Origin: Nocardioides daeguensis
GTDB taxonomy: Bacteria > Actinomycetota > Actinomycetes > Propionibacteriales > Nocardioidaceae
Direction of reading: 5' to 3'
DNA: 64,000 nt
NCBI RefSeq assembly: GCF_019192965.1
Contig: NZ_JAHTKU010000017.1
Location: 124,001 to 188,000 of the forward strand
Shown here: in pieces, positions 25,482 to 33,576 of the stretch
How the letters are laid out: each line of letters starts with the position of its first letter
Position numbering within the stretch: the first letter of the stretch is position 1
Position numbers and translations under genes: made by a program
The notes under the pieces: generated by a model
The model's input: only the letters and a program-made list of their open reading frames with translations
Told to the model about the DNA's origin: nothing
Databases searched by the model: none

Positions 25482-26741
25482 GTGGCCGCCATGGATTCCC
25501 AGACCGCCCCCGCGCCCGCAGCACGACGGACCCGGCTCGCGGTGCTCGTCGCCGTGCTCGGCCCGGGGCTGCTCGCCGGGCTCTCCGACGACGATCCGGC
25601 CGGCATCACGACCTACTCCGTCGTCGGCGCCGACTACGGCTACCAGCTGCTGTGGGTCCTGCTGCTCTCGACGGTCGCCCTCGTGCTCTTCCACAGCCTG
25701 GGCGCCCGGATGGGCGTCGCCACCGGCCAGGGCCTGATCGGTCTGGTCCGGGACCGGTACGGCGTACGGCTCGGCAGCCTGGCGCTGGTCCTGCTGCTGG
25801 CCGCGAACCTCGGCACCGCGTGCGCCGAGTTCGCGGGCGTCGCGGCCGGCTTCGAGCTGTTCGGGGTCTCCCGGGAGGTGTCGGTGCCCCTCGCCGCCGG
25901 TCTCGTCTCCGTGCTGGTCCTGCGCGGCAGCTTCCACCGCGTCGAGCACCTGTTGATGGCGCTCGCCGCCGTCTTCGTCGCCTATCTCGCCGCCGGCTTC
26001 GTCGTCGGCCCCGACTGGGGCGAGGTGGCGGCGGGCCTGGTCGTCCCCTCCGCTCCCCTGAACCGCGACGCCCTGGTCGTCATCGTCGCGACCGTCGGCA
26101 CGACGCTGGCCCCCTGGGGGCTGAGCTTCATCCAGTCCTACGCGGTCGACAAGAAGCTCACCGCCGCCCAGCTGCCCTACGAGCGCATCGACGTCATCAC
26201 CGGATCGGTGCTCACCGGCGTGATCGGGCTGTTCGTCGTCGTGACCTGCGCCGAGACCCTGCACGCGAGCGGCGTGAGCATCGACTCCGCCGCCGACGCC
26301 GCCGGCGCCCTGGAGCCGCTGGCCGGACAGGGAGCCAGCGCCCTGTTCGGCATCGGGCTGATCGGCGCGGCACTGCTGGCGGCGGCGATCCTGCCGCTCT
26401 CCACGGCCTACTCGGTGTGCGAGTTCACCGGCCACGAAGGCGCCCTGGACGACGGCTTCCGCGGTGCCCCGCTCTTCTACTCGACCTTCCTGCTGGTCAC
26501 CGCGGCCGCCGCGGCGCTGGTGCTGATCCCGAGCGTGCCGCTGGTCCCGCTGCTGGTGCTGACCCAGGTCCTCAACGCGGTGCTCCTGGTCCCGCTGCTG
26601 TTCTTCATGTACGGCCTGGCCCGCGACCCTGAGCAGATGGGTGAGCACCGGGCCAGCCGGACCGAGGCGGTCGTCTACCTCGTCGCGATCGGCCTGATCA
26701 CCTTGTGCGTCGCGGCCCTCCTGGTGCTCACGGTCGCTTGA
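25482..26741 (+). CDS. Nramp-family divalent metal transporter
   Basis: A 419-residue membrane protein with about 11 helices of the Nramp/LeuT fold. The TM1 substrate motif, DPGN in classical Mn/Fe transporters, reads D38-P-A-G here (SDDDPAGITTYS); the TM6 MPH motif is replaced by APW (TTLAPWGLSFIQS). Both residue groups contact the metal, so specificity may differ from MntH; Nramp-related Mg2+ transporters also depart from these motifs. The start may be the GTG at 25482 or the ATG at 25491. It follows the PRC/MgtE_N gene by 3 bp at the end of the xfp-ackA operon. A supply of Mg2+ for the ThDP enzyme or kinase would fit, but this is inference. Confidence 0.85.
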   Translation: MAAMDSQTAPAPAARRTRLAVLVAVLGPGLLAGLSDDDPAGITTYSVVGADYGYQLLWVLLLSTVALVLFHSLGARMGVATGQGLIGLVRDRYGVRLGSLALVLLLAANLGTACAEFAGVAAGFELFGVSREVSVPLAAGLVSVLVLRGSFHRVEHLLMALAAVFVAYLAAGFVVGPDWGEVAAGLVVPSAPLNRDALVVIVATVGTTLAPWGLSFIQSYAVDKKLTAAQLPYERIDVITGSVLTGVIGLFVVVTCAETLHASGVSIDSAADAAGALEPLAGQGASALFGIGLIGAALLAAAILPLSTAYSVCEFTGHEGALDDGFRGAPLFYSTFLLVTAAAAALVLIPSVPLVPLLVLTQVLNAVLLVPLLFFMYGLARDPEQMGEHRASRTEAVVYLVAIGLITLCVAALLVLTVA

Positions 26742-26758
26742 CCCGCGCCGGCAGCAGC

Positions 26759-27112
26759 TCAGCTCGGCTTGGCGTACGCCGCCACGCCGGTGTCGAGGAT
26801 GATGCACGCCTCGTCGCCGACGGTCCAGGCGTCGTGGCCGGGGTCGAGGTCGATGACGTCGCCGGGCCCGATCTCGAACTCGTCGCCGTCGTCGGGCTTG
26901 ATCGTCATCCGTCCGGACAGGCACAGGCCCGTGTGGTGCACCTGGCAGGAGTCGGTGCCGGCGATGGGCCTGACGTCGTCGGACCAGCGCCAGCCGGGCT
27001 CGAAGGTGCCGCGGCCGAGGGTGAAGCCGCCGAGGGTGACGACGTCCATGTGGCCGTGGGCCTGGAACGGGCGACGCTCGTGGGGGCTGTCGATGCTCTG
27101 CTTGTCGGACAT
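26759..27112 (-). CDS. Cupin-domain protein
   Basis: A 117-residue single-domain cupin. The two motifs are recognisable: GTDSCQVHHTGLCLSGRM (HH then G, cupin motif 1) and GPGDVIDLDPGHDAWTVGDE (motif 2 with PGHDAW). The start at 27112 has CAGGAGAA seven bases upstream. It follows the BBE-type oxidase gene by 16 bp and is probably co-transcribed. It could be a small binding protein or a metal-dependent isomerase or dioxygenase; the function is undetermined. Confidence 0.8.
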   Translation of the reverse strand: MSDKQSIDSPHERRPFQAHGHMDVVTLGGFTLGRGTFEPGWRWSDDVRPIAGTDSCQVHHTGLCLSGRMTIKPDDGDEFEIGPGDVIDLDPGHDAWTVGDEACIILDTGVAAYAKPS

Positions 27113-27128
27113 GGCTGTTCTCCTGGGG

Positions 27129-28469
27129 TCAGACGGTGGCACGGGGGCGGATGTTCTGGTTGCCGACGAACACGTTGCCCGGGTCGTACTCGCCCTTGAT
27201 CTGGCTGAGGCGCTCGTACTTCTCGGCGCCGAAGGCGGCCTTGATCCGCTCGTCGCCCTCGTCGCCGATGAAGTTGAGGTAGACGCCGCCGGTGGTGAAG
27301 GGAGCATTCGCCCGGCGGTACTCGCGGACCCAGGCGATGTTGGCGTCGTCGGCGGCGGCGTCCTCCCAGGTGGCGAAGGGGTGGCTGACCCACCGGGCGG
27401 ACCGTTGGCTCAGCGGGGTGGCGTCGACGTCGACGCGCGCGAGCGCGCCGCCCCACGGGAGGAGCAGGTGCTGGGTCATCGGCGAGGGACGACGGGCGCC
27501 CGCTTCGAGGAAGACGTCGAGGGCCCCGTCCGGGAAGCTGTCGTGGTAGTCGGCACTCCAGTACTGGCGCAGGCCGGGCGGGTCGTCGAGCATGGACTGC
27601 AGCTGGACGTACGGCATCGGGCCGACCAGGTCAACCTCCGGCGCCAGGTCACGCATGACCTGGACCAGCTCCTGCCCCTTGGCGTGGTCGCCGTTCCAGC
27701 ACACCACGACCGCCACCACGGGCTGCCCCTGCAGGTGCGCCGGGACGAACTCCTCCGGCGGACCGCTGATCACGACGAGCCCGGTGCCGAGCTCGTCGGG
27801 TGCGGCGTCCGCCCAGTCCCGGAAGGCGCGGGCCACCTCGGCGCCGCGGTCGAAGGGCCACAGCAGGAGGCCGCCCAGGATGGTCGGGCCGACCGGGTGC
27901 AGCCGCAGCTCGAGCGCGGTGACGACGCCGAAGTTGCCGCCCCCGCCCCGGCTCGCCCACAGCAGGTCCTGGTGCTGGGACTCGTCGGCGCGGATCTCCC
28001 GGCCGTCGGCGGTCACCAGCTCGACGGCGAGCAGGTTGTCGCAGGCGAGGCCGTGCTGGCGCTCCAGCCATCCGGAGCCGCCGCCGAGGGTGAGCCCGGT
28101 GACGCCGGTGCTGGAGACCCGGCCGCCGGTGGTGGCGAGGCCGTGCTGCTGGGTGGCGGCGTCGAGCTCGCCCCAGGTGCAGCCGCCCCCGACCCGTGCC
28201 CGGCGGGCGGCCACGTCGACCTCGATCCCCGTCATCGGGCGTACGTCGACCACGAGGCCGTCGTCGTTGCTGGACTGTCCGGCGACCGAGTGCCCGGCCG
28301 AGCGCACGGCGACGGCGAGCCCGTCACGCGCCGCGCGGTCGAGCGCCTCCCGGACGTCGGCGGCGCTCGCGCAGCCTGCGATCAACCGCGGCCGCTTGTC
28401 GATCATCGCGTTGAACAGCGCGCGCTGGTCGTCGTACCCCTCGGTGTCGGGTCCGATCCACGTCGTCAT
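27129..28469 (-). CDS. FAD-linked oxidase, berberine-bridge-enzyme (BBE) type
   Basis: A 446-residue flavoprotein of the PCMH/BBE family. The PCMH FAD domain has VRSAGHS with H60, the residue that carries covalent 8-alpha-histidyl FAD. In bicovalent BBE-like enzymes a Cys follows in the loop after GGR; here the loop is GGRVSSTGVTG, so only the single His link is expected. GGGGNFGVVTALELRLHP ends the FAD domain and the C-terminal NVFVGNQNIRP is the family's closing motif. Relatives oxidise sugars, alcohols or alkaloids with O2. The ATG at 28469 follows CAGGAG. The cupin gene downstream is in the same operon; PlsC is divergent. Confidence 0.85.
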   Translation of the reverse strand: MTTWIGPDTEGYDDQRALFNAMIDKRPRLIAGCASAADVREALDRAARDGLAVAVRSAGHSVAGQSSNDDGLVVDVRPMTGIEVDVAARRARVGGGCTWGELDAATQQHGLATTGGRVSSTGVTGLTLGGGSGWLERQHGLACDNLLAVELVTADGREIRADESQHQDLLWASRGGGGNFGVVTALELRLHPVGPTILGGLLLWPFDRGAEVARAFRDWADAAPDELGTGLVVISGPPEEFVPAHLQGQPVVAVVVCWNGDHAKGQELVQVMRDLAPEVDLVGPMPYVQLQSMLDDPPGLRQYWSADYHDSFPDGALDVFLEAGARRPSPMTQHLLLPWGGALARVDVDATPLSQRSARWVSHPFATWEDAAADDANIAWVREYRRANAPFTTGGVYLNFIGDEGDERIKAAFGAEKYERLSQIKGEYDPGNVFVGNQNIRPRATV

Positions 28470-28633
28470 GTGCTCCTGGCCTCCTGGCCCCTCCCCATCG
28501 CCTCCACGATGGCCGGTACCCGCGGCGGCGGCATCCCGTGAACGGGGGAAAACCCCATCAGCGGCAGGCGCGCCGGGGGCGTCCGCGGCATCCCGCGGAG
28601 TGGGGACGGGGCCGGGCCGGATCGGAGCGGCTC

Positions 28634-28639
28634 TAGGCT
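28634..28639 (+). promoter_or_regulatory. -10 element, probably leaderless plsC
   Basis: TAGGCT (TAnnnT type) ends 6 bases before the GTG at 28646 and no ribosome binding site lies between, matching leaderless initiation. The divergent region upstream also holds two direct copies of GCGGCATCCCG. Confidence 0.5.
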
Positions 28640-28645
28640 GGTGCC

Positions 28646-29314
28646 GTGCTCTACGAGGTCCTCCACGCCGTCGTCCCGCCGCTGGCTCGCGCGGTGTGGC
28701 GTCCGACGATCGAGGGCGTGGAGAACGTGCCGGCGACCGGTCCGGTGCTGTTCGCGAGCAACCACCTCAGCTTCGCCGACAGCGTCGTGATCCCGATCGT
28801 GGCGCCCCGCAAGGTGGTGTTCCTGGCGAAGGCGGAGTACTTCACCGGCCCCGGGATCAAGGGGCGGCTCAGCAAGGCGTGGTTCGAGGGCCTCGGCATG
28901 GTGCCGGTCGACCGCAACGACACCCGCGCGGCGCTCAACTCCCTCGACGTCGCGCTGGAGGTGCTCGGGCGGGGCGAGGCGTTCGGCATCTACCCCGAGG
29001 GCACCCGGTCCCGCGACGGGCGGCTGTACCGCGGCCGGACCGGTGTGGCGCAGCTGGCCCTGACGGCCGGCGTACCCGTGGTGCCGGTCGGGCTGACCGG
29101 AACCGACGAGCTGCAGCCGGTCGATGCCCGCTTCCCCCGGCGGGCGAAGGTGAGCGTGCGGTTCGGCAGGCCGATCGACTTCACCGGCCGCTTCGAGGGG
29201 ACCGCCCCCGGCCGGGCACGCCGGGAGGCCACCGACGAGATCATGGCGGCGATCCGGGCGCTCAGCGGCCAGGAGGCCGCCGACACCTACAACGAGCTCC
29301 CCGTCGAGGCCTGA
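28646..29314 (+). CDS. plsC: 1-acyl-sn-glycerol-3-phosphate acyltransferase
   Basis: Transfers an acyl group to lysophosphatidic acid in phospholipid synthesis, at the cytoplasmic membrane. 222 residues. The catalytic NHxxxxD motif is NHLSFAD (H40, D45) and the glycerophosphate-binding PEGTRS is at about residues 117-122, in the usual spacing. KAEYFTGPGIKGRL and GVPVVPVGLTGT are further family blocks. The protein is compact with little beyond the catalytic domain, as in actinobacterial single-domain members. It begins with a GTG and seems leaderless. Its in vivo acceptor could also be another lysolipid. Confidence 0.88.
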   Translation: MLYEVLHAVVPPLARAVWRPTIEGVENVPATGPVLFASNHLSFADSVVIPIVAPRKVVFLAKAEYFTGPGIKGRLSKAWFEGLGMVPVDRNDTRAALNSLDVALEVLGRGEAFGIYPEGTRSRDGRLYRGRTGVAQLALTAGVPVVPVGLTGTDELQPVDARFPRRAKVSVRFGRPIDFTGRFEGTAPGRARREATDEIMAAIRALSGQEAADTYNELPVEA

Positions 29315-29417
29315 GCACCTCCCTTCTGGGGGATGGCGTCGACGACGCCGGAGGAGTAGGCAGGTGTCTACCGGCGATGCCGGTCGGGCGTCGCCCTGCC
29401 CCTGAGAGGAGTGGGTC

Positions 29418-30020
29418 GTGTACGCACGCTCGAGCACGTTCCACGGCAAGCCCGCCAACATCGACGCGGGGATCAGGTTCGTCGAGGAGGAAGCAGGTCC
29501 GATGCTCGACAGCACCGAGGGGTGCGTCGGGCTCTCCCTGCTCGTCGATCGCGAGACCGGCTACTGCATCGCCACCAGTGCCTGGGAGAGCGAGGAGGCC
29601 ATGATCGCCAGCGACCTGATGCTGCGGCCGATCCGTGACCGCGGTCGCGACGTCCTCGGCGCCACGATGCAGGTCGACACCTGGGAGATCGTCGCCATGC
29701 ACCGCAACGAGCACGGCGCATGCTGTCGGGTCAGCTGGCTGGAGGGCGACCTCGACACGATGTCCGAGACGTTCCGGGTCGCGCTGCTGCCCCAGCTCGA
29801 CGAGATGGAGGGCTTCTGCAGCGCGAGCCTGCTCGTGGACCGGTCGACCGGACTGGGCTGCGCGACGACGACCTGGGCGTCGCGTGAGGCGATGCTCGCC
29901 AGCCGGGCGGCGGCCGAGCAGATGCGCGACCGGACGGCGCAGGAGGCGTCGGGCGAGGTCGTCGAGGTCCACGAGTTCGATCTGGCCTACGCCCACCTGC
30001 ACGTCCCCGAGATGGCCTGA
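29418..30020 (+). CDS. Tandem ABM-like (dimeric alpha/beta barrel) protein
   Basis: A 200-residue protein built from two similar halves, each about 95 residues. The first half has GPMLDSTEGCVGLSLLVDRE, then ATSAWESEEAM; the second has LLPQLDEMEGFCSASLLVDR, then ATTTWASREAM. The pattern (helix, strand with LLVDR.TG, strand with T.W.S.EAM) is that of antibiotic biosynthesis monooxygenase-like ferredoxin folds, here fused as an internal dimer. Such proteins range from cofactor-free monooxygenases to stress proteins. The start is a GTG preceded by GAGAGGAG. The hemerythrin gene follows 132 bp downstream. Confidence 0.65.
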   Translation: MYARSSTFHGKPANIDAGIRFVEEEAGPMLDSTEGCVGLSLLVDRETGYCIATSAWESEEAMIASDLMLRPIRDRGRDVLGATMQVDTWEIVAMHRNEHGACCRVSWLEGDLDTMSETFRVALLPQLDEMEGFCSASLLVDRSTGLGCATTTWASREAMLASRAAAEQMRDRTAQEASGEVVEVHEFDLAYAHLHVPEMA

Positions 30021-30152
30021 GGACGCCGGAGGCGCGCGGCCGGACGCGAAGCAGCCGGCCCCGGGAGCCGTATCCCCGCCCCGCGCCTGGGTACGGCTCC
30101 CCCGGGTCCGGTCCCGGGCCCGGCACGCAGACACAGGCGAGGAGCAGGCCAC

Positions 30153-30707
30153 ATGGGAAATGACGTCGTCGACCTCATCATGGGCGACCACCGCGAGCTG
30201 GAGCGTCTCTTCGACTCGCTCCTCAACGAGCCGGACAAGCGCGCCGCGCTGGTCCCGGTGATGACCACGCTCCTGACCGCCCACAGCCGCGCGGAGGAGT
30301 CCGAGGTCTACCCGGCGGCGCGGGAGGCGGGCGGTGAGGACGACGTCGAGCACAGCCAGAAGGAGCACCTCGAGGCCGACCAGCTCGCGCTCGCCCTCTC
30401 CCGGACCGATCCCGCTTCGCCCGACTTCACCACCGCACTGCAGCAGCTGGTCGACGCGGTCCGCCACCACGTCGAGGAGGAGGAGACGACGGTCCTGCCC
30501 GGCATGCGGGAGCGGATCGACGAGGCCCGGCGCGCCGAGCTCGGCGAGGCGTTCCTCGCAGCTCGCCAGGAGCACCTCGGCGACCAACCGGCCGACATCA
30601 CCAAGGCCGAGCTCGACCAGCAGGCGGCGAACGCCGGGGTCACCGGCGCGTCGTCGATGGGCAAGGACGAGCTGAAGCAGACGCTCAAGGACGCGGCGGA
30701 GTCCTGA
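30153..30707 (+). CDS. Hemerythrin-domain protein
   Basis: A 184-residue protein. Residues 1-125 are a four-helix HHE hemerythrin domain with the iron-ligand pattern H13 (DHRELE), H44 and E48 (HSRAEES), H67 and H72 (EHSQKEH), H105/H106 followed by EEEE, then TVLPGM. A diiron centre that binds O2 or NO is expected. After a charged linker a separate C-terminal stretch (ITKAELDQQAANAG...GKDELKQTLKDA) resembles a short helix-extension-helix of the SAP/Rho-N type, a combination often seen in actinobacterial hemerythrin proteins. The 3' end overlaps the convergent gene by 23 bp. Probable role: oxidative or nitrosative stress sensing. Confidence 0.85.
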   Translation: MGNDVVDLIMGDHRELERLFDSLLNEPDKRAALVPVMTTLLTAHSRAEESEVYPAAREAGGEDDVEHSQKEHLEADQLALALSRTDPASPDFTTALQQLVDAVRHHVEEEETTVLPGMRERIDEARRAELGEAFLAARQEHLGDQPADITKAELDQQAANAGVTGASSMGKDELKQTLKDAAES

Positions 30708-31407
30708 CGCGGCCCGCCCGGGCTGCGCCGAAGCTGTCGGCCACCGCCTGCCCCCGGAACACGCGGTACTCCAGCGGCGAGGGATCCCCGAAGGCACCGG
30801 CTGGGACCGCGCCGCAGGCGATCACCAGGTTGCCGGACCGACGACCCTTCACGGTGGCCGGCTCCGCACCGACCACGAGCGACCCGAGGTCGCGGGCCGC
30901 GGCGACGAACGCGCGTACCAGCGGATAGGGCGGCCGGTCGACCAGGTTGGCGACGAACATCCCCGACGGCGTCAGCACCCGACGCACCTGCGCGACGAAT
31001 GCGGGCGAGGTCAGGGACGACGGCACCCGTCCGCCGTCGAACGCGTCGAGGATGACGACGTCCTGGGAGGCGTCGCGCACGGCGAGGATGCCGCTCTCAC
31101 CGGGGACCGGTCGCACCTTGATCCCGCTGCGCGGCGGCAGCGGCGCCTCCGCGCGCACCCGCTCGACGACCTCGGCCGCCGGCTCCAGGACGATCTGGGG
31201 CGAACGGGGCCGGGTCGCGGCCACGTAGCGGGGCAGGGTCATCGCGGCGCCGCCGACGTGCAGCACCCGCAGCGGCCCCTCCGGCATCGCGTCGACCAGG
31301 TCGCCGATGCGACGGACGTAGTCGAAGACCAACCGCGTCGGGTCGGCGAGGTCCACGGCCGACTGCTGCATGTCGTCCATCTCGAGGACGTAGAGCTCCG
31401 CGGCCAT
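30685..31407 (-). CDS. Spermidine synthase-like methyltransferase-fold protein
   Basis: A 240-residue Rossmann-fold protein of the PABS/spermine-synthase type. The nucleotide-binding G-loop is VLHVGGAAMTLPRY, the acidic residue that ends strand 2 is in IVLEP, and VVILDAFDGGRVPSSLTS holds the active-site Asp motif. The start ATG follows the upstream stop by a single base, so it is coupled to the DUF429-RelA fusion gene. Members of this short actinobacterial group lack the N-terminal beta hairpin of true spermidine synthases, so polyamine synthesis cannot be assumed; a decarboxylated-SAM or SAM-dependent transferase is likely. Confidence 0.75.
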   Translation of the reverse strand: MAAELYVLEMDDMQQSAVDLADPTRLVFDYVRRIGDLVDAMPEGPLRVLHVGGAAMTLPRYVAATRPRSPQIVLEPAAEVVERVRAEAPLPPRSGIKVRPVPGESGILAVRDASQDVVILDAFDGGRVPSSLTSPAFVAQVRRVLTPSGMFVANLVDRPPYPLVRAFVAAARDLGSLVVGAEPATVKGRRSGNLVIACGAVPAGAFGDPSPLEYRVFRGQAVADSFGAARAGRVRTPPRP

Positions 31408-31408
31408 C

Positions 31409-33160
31409 TCAGTCCTGCATCCTGGCCCACCGCGCGCGCAGGGCCGGGGCCCGGTGGGCGTTGCCGCGCAGCTCGACGTACCGCTCGCCGTACACCCACA
31501 GGAGCGCGTCGTCGAGACGGCGTACGGCGCCCGGCGGGTAGCGGTAGCCCATCCGCGCGCGCAGCGCCTCGTCGTCGACCGAGCGCAGGGCCTCGCCGAG
31601 CGCGCCGAGCGAGGTGATGCCGAGCTCGAGCACGAGCGCCGAGATCCACGCGTAGTGGTCGGTGCGCGACCAGCCGGCGTCGGCGTACTGGCCGGCGAGG
31701 AAGGCCGCGAGCTCGCGCGGGCTGATCCGCGGATCGTCCTCGTCGAGGTCCTCATCCCCGGCGCCGGCCGGGGCGACCGGCCCCTGCAGCAGGTCGCGGA
31801 TGGTCGAGAACTCGCGGTCGGCGAGCTCGAGGAGGCCGGCGGCGAGGGTGAAGCGCCGGTCGAGCTCGAGGACGTGCTCGGGCGGGACGCTGCCCTTGTA
31901 GCGGATGTCGTGCTCGAACTCCGCCCAGGCGTGCTGCAGGACGGTACGGATCTGGATGGCGGCCTGGTGCCCCTGCAGCACGCTGTCGGCGCCCGGCTCG
32001 AGACCGACGAGCAGATGTCGACTGGAGTAGCCGAACCTGCCCTCGCTGGCGGTCTCCTGCCCGAGGTCGCGGTCGTCGTGGACGACGACCTGGTCGTCGA
32101 GGAGGTCGACCACGGCCTGCACGTCGCTGTGCACGTAGGTGATCACGCGGACGCCGACCTGGTCGGTGATCTCGTTGAGCGGGTCGGTGTAGACGGGGCG
32201 GCCCTCGACGGTGCGCGCGGCAGCCTTGGCGGCGAAGGAGGTCACCGACTTCGTGCGGCCGGTGACGGTCAGGTAGTTGATGCCGGCCTCGTCGAGGATC
32301 GAGGTCACCAGCGCCACGAAGCCGTCGGTCACCGCCCGCAGGCCCGGCTGCAGCTCGGCGTAGCGGCGTACGGCGGAGCCGACGTCGAGCGGCGGGGCGC
32401 CGCGGCGCGCACGCGGCGTGGGCTCGAGGTCCGCAGGCAGCGTGGGCGTCACGATGTAGCCGGACTCCAGGTCGCCGTACGTCGTGGTGGCCTCCGGGCG
32501 GCACTCGGCGAACAGCGCGACGTAGGCGCACACGACGGCGTCGACCTGGTCCTCGACGACGCGCAGCTCGCTCTTGCGGGTCGCGGTCTCCGCGGCCGCG
32601 CGCAGCTCCTGCCAGGCCGGAAGAGAGGCGACACGCAGCGGCGGCTCGGCCGCGGCCAGCCCCTCGACCAGACCGATCAGCACGACCAGCTCGGCGCGCA
32701 GCTGCTCGAGGTCGCGGCCCGCCTTGTCCTTGTACTTCAGGGTCCGGCCGAGCCGGAACAGCACGACGGTCGCGGGGTGCGGGTAGACCTCGATCGCCCG
32801 GCGCGGCCGGCGCGAGCGCGGGTTGATGTCCAGCCCGAGCCGGGCGGCCACCCGGGCCGCACGCGGCTGCTCGCGGAACTCCGGCTTGCCCGTGTTGGCG
32901 GGGTGGGCGCCGGCGTCGAAGCGGGCGAAGTCCTTGTTGAGCGCAGCCTCCGCGCGGCGGTTGCCAGTGGCGTTGGGGACGACGATCGGCGCGTCGATCG
33001 CGACCAGGCACTCCCCCTCGACGTACGGCGCGAGCGCGGCCACGATCGCGTCGTCGTCCTGGACCGCGGTGACCGCCACCAGGGCGCCGTCGCCGTCGAT
33101 GACGGCGAGACCGGTGGGGCTGCGATCGCCCCAGGCGAGGTCGATCCCGACGAAGTGCAT
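31409..33160 (-). CDS. DUF429 (RNase H-like) and RelA/SpoT-domain fusion protein
   Basis: A 583-residue fusion. Residues 1-235 are a DUF429 domain: FVGIDLAWG at the start, AIDAPIVVPN, IEVYPHPA, then EDQVDAVVCAY, the acidic residues of an RNase H-like predicted nuclease. Residues 285-455 resemble the (p)ppGpp synthetase fold: GRTKSVTSFAAKAAA, TDQVGVRVITYVHSD with the metal-binding Asp, GYSSRHLLV, and IQIRTVLQHAWAEFEHDIRYK. The glutamate expected just before IQIRT, which is catalytic in RelQ and Rel enzymes, is Ala here (A401). A helical tail follows. The start at 33160 is 3 bases after the DUF1801 stop, and the spermidine synthase-like gene follows. It may make or sense alarmones, or bind nucleotides without synthesis. 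Confidence 0.8.
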   Translation of the reverse strand: MHFVGIDLAWGDRSPTGLAVIDGDGALVAVTAVQDDDAIVAALAPYVEGECLVAIDAPIVVPNATGNRRAEAALNKDFARFDAGAHPANTGKPEFREQPRAARVAARLGLDINPRSRRPRRAIEVYPHPATVVLFRLGRTLKYKDKAGRDLEQLRAELVVLIGLVEGLAAAEPPLRVASLPAWQELRAAAETATRKSELRVVEDQVDAVVCAYVALFAECRPEATTTYGDLESGYIVTPTLPADLEPTPRARRGAPPLDVGSAVRRYAELQPGLRAVTDGFVALVTSILDEAGINYLTVTGRTKSVTSFAAKAAARTVEGRPVYTDPLNEITDQVGVRVITYVHSDVQAVVDLLDDQVVVHDDRDLGQETASEGRFGYSSRHLLVGLEPGADSVLQGHQAAIQIRTVLQHAWAEFEHDIRYKGSVPPEHVLELDRRFTLAAGLLELADREFSTIRDLLQGPVAPAGAGDEDLDEDDPRISPRELAAFLAGQYADAGWSRTDHYAWISALVLELGITSLGALGEALRSVDDEALRARMGYRYPPGAVRRLDDALLWVYGERYVELRGNAHRAPALRARWARMQD

Positions 33161-33162
33161 GC

Positions 33163-33504
33163 TCAGGCGCGGTTGAGCGCGACGGCTTCCCGGACCAGCG
33201 CGACGAAGGCGTCGTCGTCGAGGGTCTCGCCCTCGGCGACGTCGACCGCGCGGCGGGTGCCGGCGTCGAGGCTGGCGTTGAAGATGCCGGTCGGGTCCTC
33301 GAGCGAGGCACCCTTCGCGAAGGTGACCTTCACCTTGTCCTTGTAGGTCTCGACGGTGGCGACCAGGCCGTCGGCGGAGAAGGTCGGCACACCAGCGGGG
33401 TTGGACGCCTTCTTCCACTTGGCCTCCTCGACGACGGCCGGCTCCGCCGCCACGATCAGGGACCGGATCTTCTCGACGGTGTCGGCCCGCCAGTCAGCGC
33501 TCAT
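33163..33504 (-). CDS. DUF1801 domain protein
   Basis: A 113-residue protein that fills one DUF1801/YdhG-type domain. EEAKWKKASNPAGVPTFSADGLVATV and DKVKVTFAKGASLEDPTGIFNA are typical. The fold is small alpha/beta and the biochemical role is unknown; some relatives are linked to iron-sulfur or heavy-metal tolerance without proof. It is the first gene of a three-gene minus-strand set with the DUF429-RelA fusion and the spermidine synthase-like gene. It is divergent from the membrane protein at 33577. Confidence 0.8.
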   Translation of the reverse strand: MSADWRADTVEKIRSLIVAAEPAVVEEAKWKKASNPAGVPTFSADGLVATVETYKDKVKVTFAKGASLEDPTGIFNASLDAGTRRAVDVAEGETLDDDAFVALVREAVALNRA

Positions 33505-33576
33505 GCGACGACCCTACCGATCCGGGCCGCCCGCGTTCGCTGGGTGAACGGGAGGTGAACGTGGGACCATGCCCCG

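Noticed and set aside
23979..26924. 981-codon open frame opposite ackA, PRC and Nramp genes
   Set aside because: Repetitive His/Gln/Arg/Gly translation, no start signal, and complete genes on the other strand.
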